The notes under the pieces: generated by a model
The model's database searches: none
Told to the model about the DNA's origin: nothing
Seen by the model: the letters and a program-made list of their open reading frames with translations, nothing else
Position numbers and translations under genes: made by a program
Shown: positions 35,475 through 37,584 of the stretch, piece after piece
Layout: every line of letters begins with the position of its first letter
Position numbering within the stretch: the first letter of the stretch is position 1
Assembly: GCA_030667985.1 (NCBI GenBank)
Contig: DAOUUU010000008.1
Span: 1 to 37,584, forward strand
Direction: 5' to 3'
DNA from: Candidatus Krumholzibacteriota bacterium
GTDB lineage: Bacteria > Krumholzibacteriota > Krumholzibacteriia > Krumholzibacteriales > Krumholzibacteriaceae
DNA: 37,584 nucleotides

Positions 35475-37259
35475 TCATTCGCCGCCTGCGGTCTCTTTCG
35501 TAGAAAGCTTTGATATCTGCTCTTCGATATCCTTTGCTATCTCGTCAAACAGCCCGCTCTCCTTCTCGTGCGCATACCGCATCCGGGCTATCCTCCCGCG
35601 CACGGGCAGCTCGACCAGAGAGGCCAGGGGCACGCTCTTTTCGATGGCCCTCAGGCAAGCTTCGTGGAGCTCGAGTATGACGCCGAGCATGCGGCTCTGT
35701 TTCGATAGTTTCGTATATGCATCTTCCTGATCGAAAGCAGACTGATGGAGAAAATCCTCACGTATCGATTTTGTCGTCTCCATGATCATACGATCCTGGG
35801 GCGAGAGTGAATCCTGGCCTACGAGCCTGACCAGCTCCTTTAGCTCGGATTCCTTCTGAAGTAGAAGCATCGAGTATTTTCTCATCTCCTCCCACTTCTC
35901 CTCAAGCTCGTCCCTGAAATAGTCGGCGAGGTTTTCGTGATAGAGCGAGTAGCTGGAGAGCCACCCGATCGCCGGGAAATGCCTCTCGAAGGCGAGCTGA
36001 TCCTCGAGGCTCCAGAAAACCTTCACGACCTTGAGTGTAGCCTGCACGACCGGATCGGAGAGATCTCCTCCTGGAGGCGAAACGGCGCCGATCACGCTGA
36101 GTGTACCGATCCTCTCTTCAGAGGCGAGGCAGACGGTCCGACCGGCCCTCTCGTAAAAACTGGCTATACGCGACGGAAGGTAGGCGGGATAACCCTCTTC
36201 GCCCGGCATCTCCTCGAGCCTTCCGGACATCTCTCTCATCGCCTCGGCCCAGCGGGATGTCGAGTCGGCCATCACCGCCACGTTGTATCCCATGTCCCGA
36301 AAATACTCGGCGATCGTGATTCCTGTATAGACGCTCGCCTCTCTCGCCGCGACCGGCATATTGGAGGTGTTCGCTATCAATACGGTTCGTTCCATGAGCG
36401 GACGGCCCGTCGCCGGATCCTTCAGCTCGGGGAACTCTTGTAGAACATCGGTCATCTCGTTTCCGCGTTCCCCGCATCCTATGTAGACGATGATCTCGGC
36501 ATCGGACCATTTGGCGAGCTGATGCTGTATGACCGTCTTGCCCGCGCCGAAGGGTCCCGGAACACAGGCAGTGCCTCCCTGGCCGATCGGAAAGAACATA
36601 TCGATGACCCGCTGCCCCGTGACGAGCGGCTTTTCGGGAAGAAGTTTCCTTACTACAGGACGCGGCATCCTCACCGGCCAGCGATGCGAGAGCTTTAGCT
36701 CCCTCTTCCCCTTATCCGTCTCGATCACTGCGATCGTTTCTTCGATAGTGTAGCTTCCCTTTTCCGGCGCCTTGATGAGCCTGGCGCTCACGACATCGGG
36801 GGGAACCATGATGCGGTGAACGATCAACTCTGTCTCGGGGACCTCTCCGAGGATATCGCCGGCCTTGACCTCGACGCCCTCCTTTAATGCTTTGTTGGGA
36901 GTGAAATCCCACTTCTTCGCGTGGTCGAGACCGGGCACATCTATCCCTCTAGTAATATAATGGCCCACACTGCTGTATATAATGTCGAGCGGACGCTGGA
37001 TCCCATCATAGATCGACTGGAGAAGACCGGGCCCGAGCTCGATACTGAGCGATTGTCCCGTCGATGTGACTTCCTCTCCCGGCCCGAGTCCAGCCGTGTC
37101 CTCGTAGACCTGGATAAAAGCGTTATCGCCATGCAGCTCAATGATCTCCCCGATCAGTTTCTTTTCGCTCACGCGCGCGACCTCGAACATCTTCGCCCCA
37201 CTCATTCCCTCTGCCACAATGAGGGGGCCCGATACCTTGACAATCTTTCCAACGCTCAT
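35475..37259 (-). CDS. ntpA: V/A-type ATP synthase subunit A (catalytic)
   Basis: P-loop GPFGAGKTVIQHQLAKWSDAEIIVYIGCGERGNEMTDVL; MADSTSRWAEAMREMSGRLEEMPGEEGYPAYLPSRIASFYERAG; ATG 37259 with upstream AAGGAG. Confidence 0.97.
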   Translation of the reverse strand: MSVGKIVKVSGPLIVAEGMSGAKMFEVARVSEKKLIGEIIELHGDNAFIQVYEDTAGLGPGEEVTSTGQSLSIELGPGLLQSIYDGIQRPLDIIYSSVGHYITRGIDVPGLDHAKKWDFTPNKALKEGVEVKAGDILGEVPETELIVHRIMVPPDVVSARLIKAPEKGSYTIEETIAVIETDKGKRELKLSHRWPVRMPRPVVRKLLPEKPLVTGQRVIDMFFPIGQGGTACVPGPFGAGKTVIQHQLAKWSDAEIIVYIGCGERGNEMTDVLQEFPELKDPATGRPLMERTVLIANTSNMPVAAREASVYTGITIAEYFRDMGYNVAVMADSTSRWAEAMREMSGRLEEMPGEEGYPAYLPSRIASFYERAGRTVCLASEERIGTLSVIGAVSPPGGDLSDPVVQATLKVVKVFWSLEDQLAFERHFPAIGWLSSYSLYHENLADYFRDELEEKWEEMRKYSMLLLQKESELKELVRLVGQDSLSPQDRMIMETTKSIREDFLHQSAFDQEDAYTKLSKQSRMLGVILELHEACLRAIEKSVPLASLVELPVRGRIARMRYAHEKESGLFDEIAKDIEEQISKLSTKETAGGE

Positions 37260-37302
37260 ACGGGTCGACACTCCTTCAACCAACGATTGTAGTTTTCACC
37301 AT

Positions 37303-37584
37303 TCATGATTCCTCGATATTCGATATATCCTGACCGACCGCCTTCACAACGGCCTTTCTCAACTCGCCGAAGGCGACCCCCCTGGATCGGGGACTCCCCT
37401 CTTTCCACGGAGCTCCATGAACGTCTGGTATCACGTTCATGACCGGCAACATACCCTCCGTCGATCTGTGCAGCAGCTCCCTGCTCTCCTCGTAGACCTC
37501 TTCGGTGACCAGCAGCACCTTGAAATGCCGTTCCAGGATCTCTCCCAGGCGCTCCTCGGTGAGCCCGCCGGAACCGATATGGAA
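37303..37584 (-). CDS. ntpF: V/A-type ATP synthase subunit F (5' end truncated by window edge)
   Basis: Open to the window edge: FHIGSGGLTEERLGEILERHFKVLLVTEEVYEESRELLHRSTEGMLPVMNVIPDVHG...; small, immediately upstream of subunit A. Confidence 0.75.
   Translation of the reverse strand, partial: FHIGSGGLTEERLGEILERHFKVLLVTEEVYEESRELLHRSTEGMLPVMNVIPDVHGAPWKEGSPRSRGVAFGELRKAVVKAVGQDISNIEES

Noticed and set aside
1-37584. Global reassignment of TAG to a sense codon
   Set aside because: Several genes end naturally at TAG with conserved C-termini (e.g. MacB-like ...DPIQALGHE*, the barrel ...KYHF*, the sorting domain ...VVIR*), so TAG is a normal stop here; only site-specific suppression or mutation remains plausible.
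1-37584. CRISPR arrays, transposases, prophage genes, tRNA/rRNA
   Set aside because: No spaced direct repeats, no transposase/integrase-like ORFs and no recognisable tRNA cloverleaf in the few intergenic gaps; a tRNAscan/Infernal run would be needed to exclude small RNAs formally.

Overview
Every gene I can support in this 37.6-kb bacterial window lies on the minus strand. The content is mostly envelope machinery. From high to low coordinates it reads: (i) V/A-type ATPase genes ntpF(partial)-A-B-D; (ii) a decayed fragment of a sorting-domain protein gene; (iii) a TonB-dependent receptor, a large secreted protein with a FlgD/T9SS-type C-terminal domain, a PorV-like protein and a divergent GWxTD protein; (iv) ExbB/TolQ-ExbD-ExbD-TonB; (v) TolC, a LolD/MacB-type ATPase, a MacA-type adaptor and two MacB-type permeases; (vi) a canonical GWxTD protein, a dipeptide/oligopeptide ABC system (SBP-OppB-OppC) and an NlpC/P60 peptidase; (vii) an uncharacterised beta-barrel-like protein; (viii) a rhomboid-TPR protein, RadC, the MreB-MreC-MreD-PBP2-RodA cell-shape cluster and Lgt (partial). 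The content and protein styles suggest an uncultured FCB-group-type lineage, but that is inference. The most notable observation is that two conserved genes, mreC and the V-ATPase subunit D gene, are each interrupted by a single in-frame TAG. Full-length conserved sequence continues in the same frame after each TAG. By my manual reading, TAG is also the ordinary terminal stop of about 9 of about 30 genes here. This could be sequencing error, recent nonsense mutation, or amber suppression/readthrough. Five TTGNNN-17bp-TANNNT promoter candidates and two rho-independent terminators can also be read directly. No tRNA, rRNA, CRISPR array or transposase gene was recognised.
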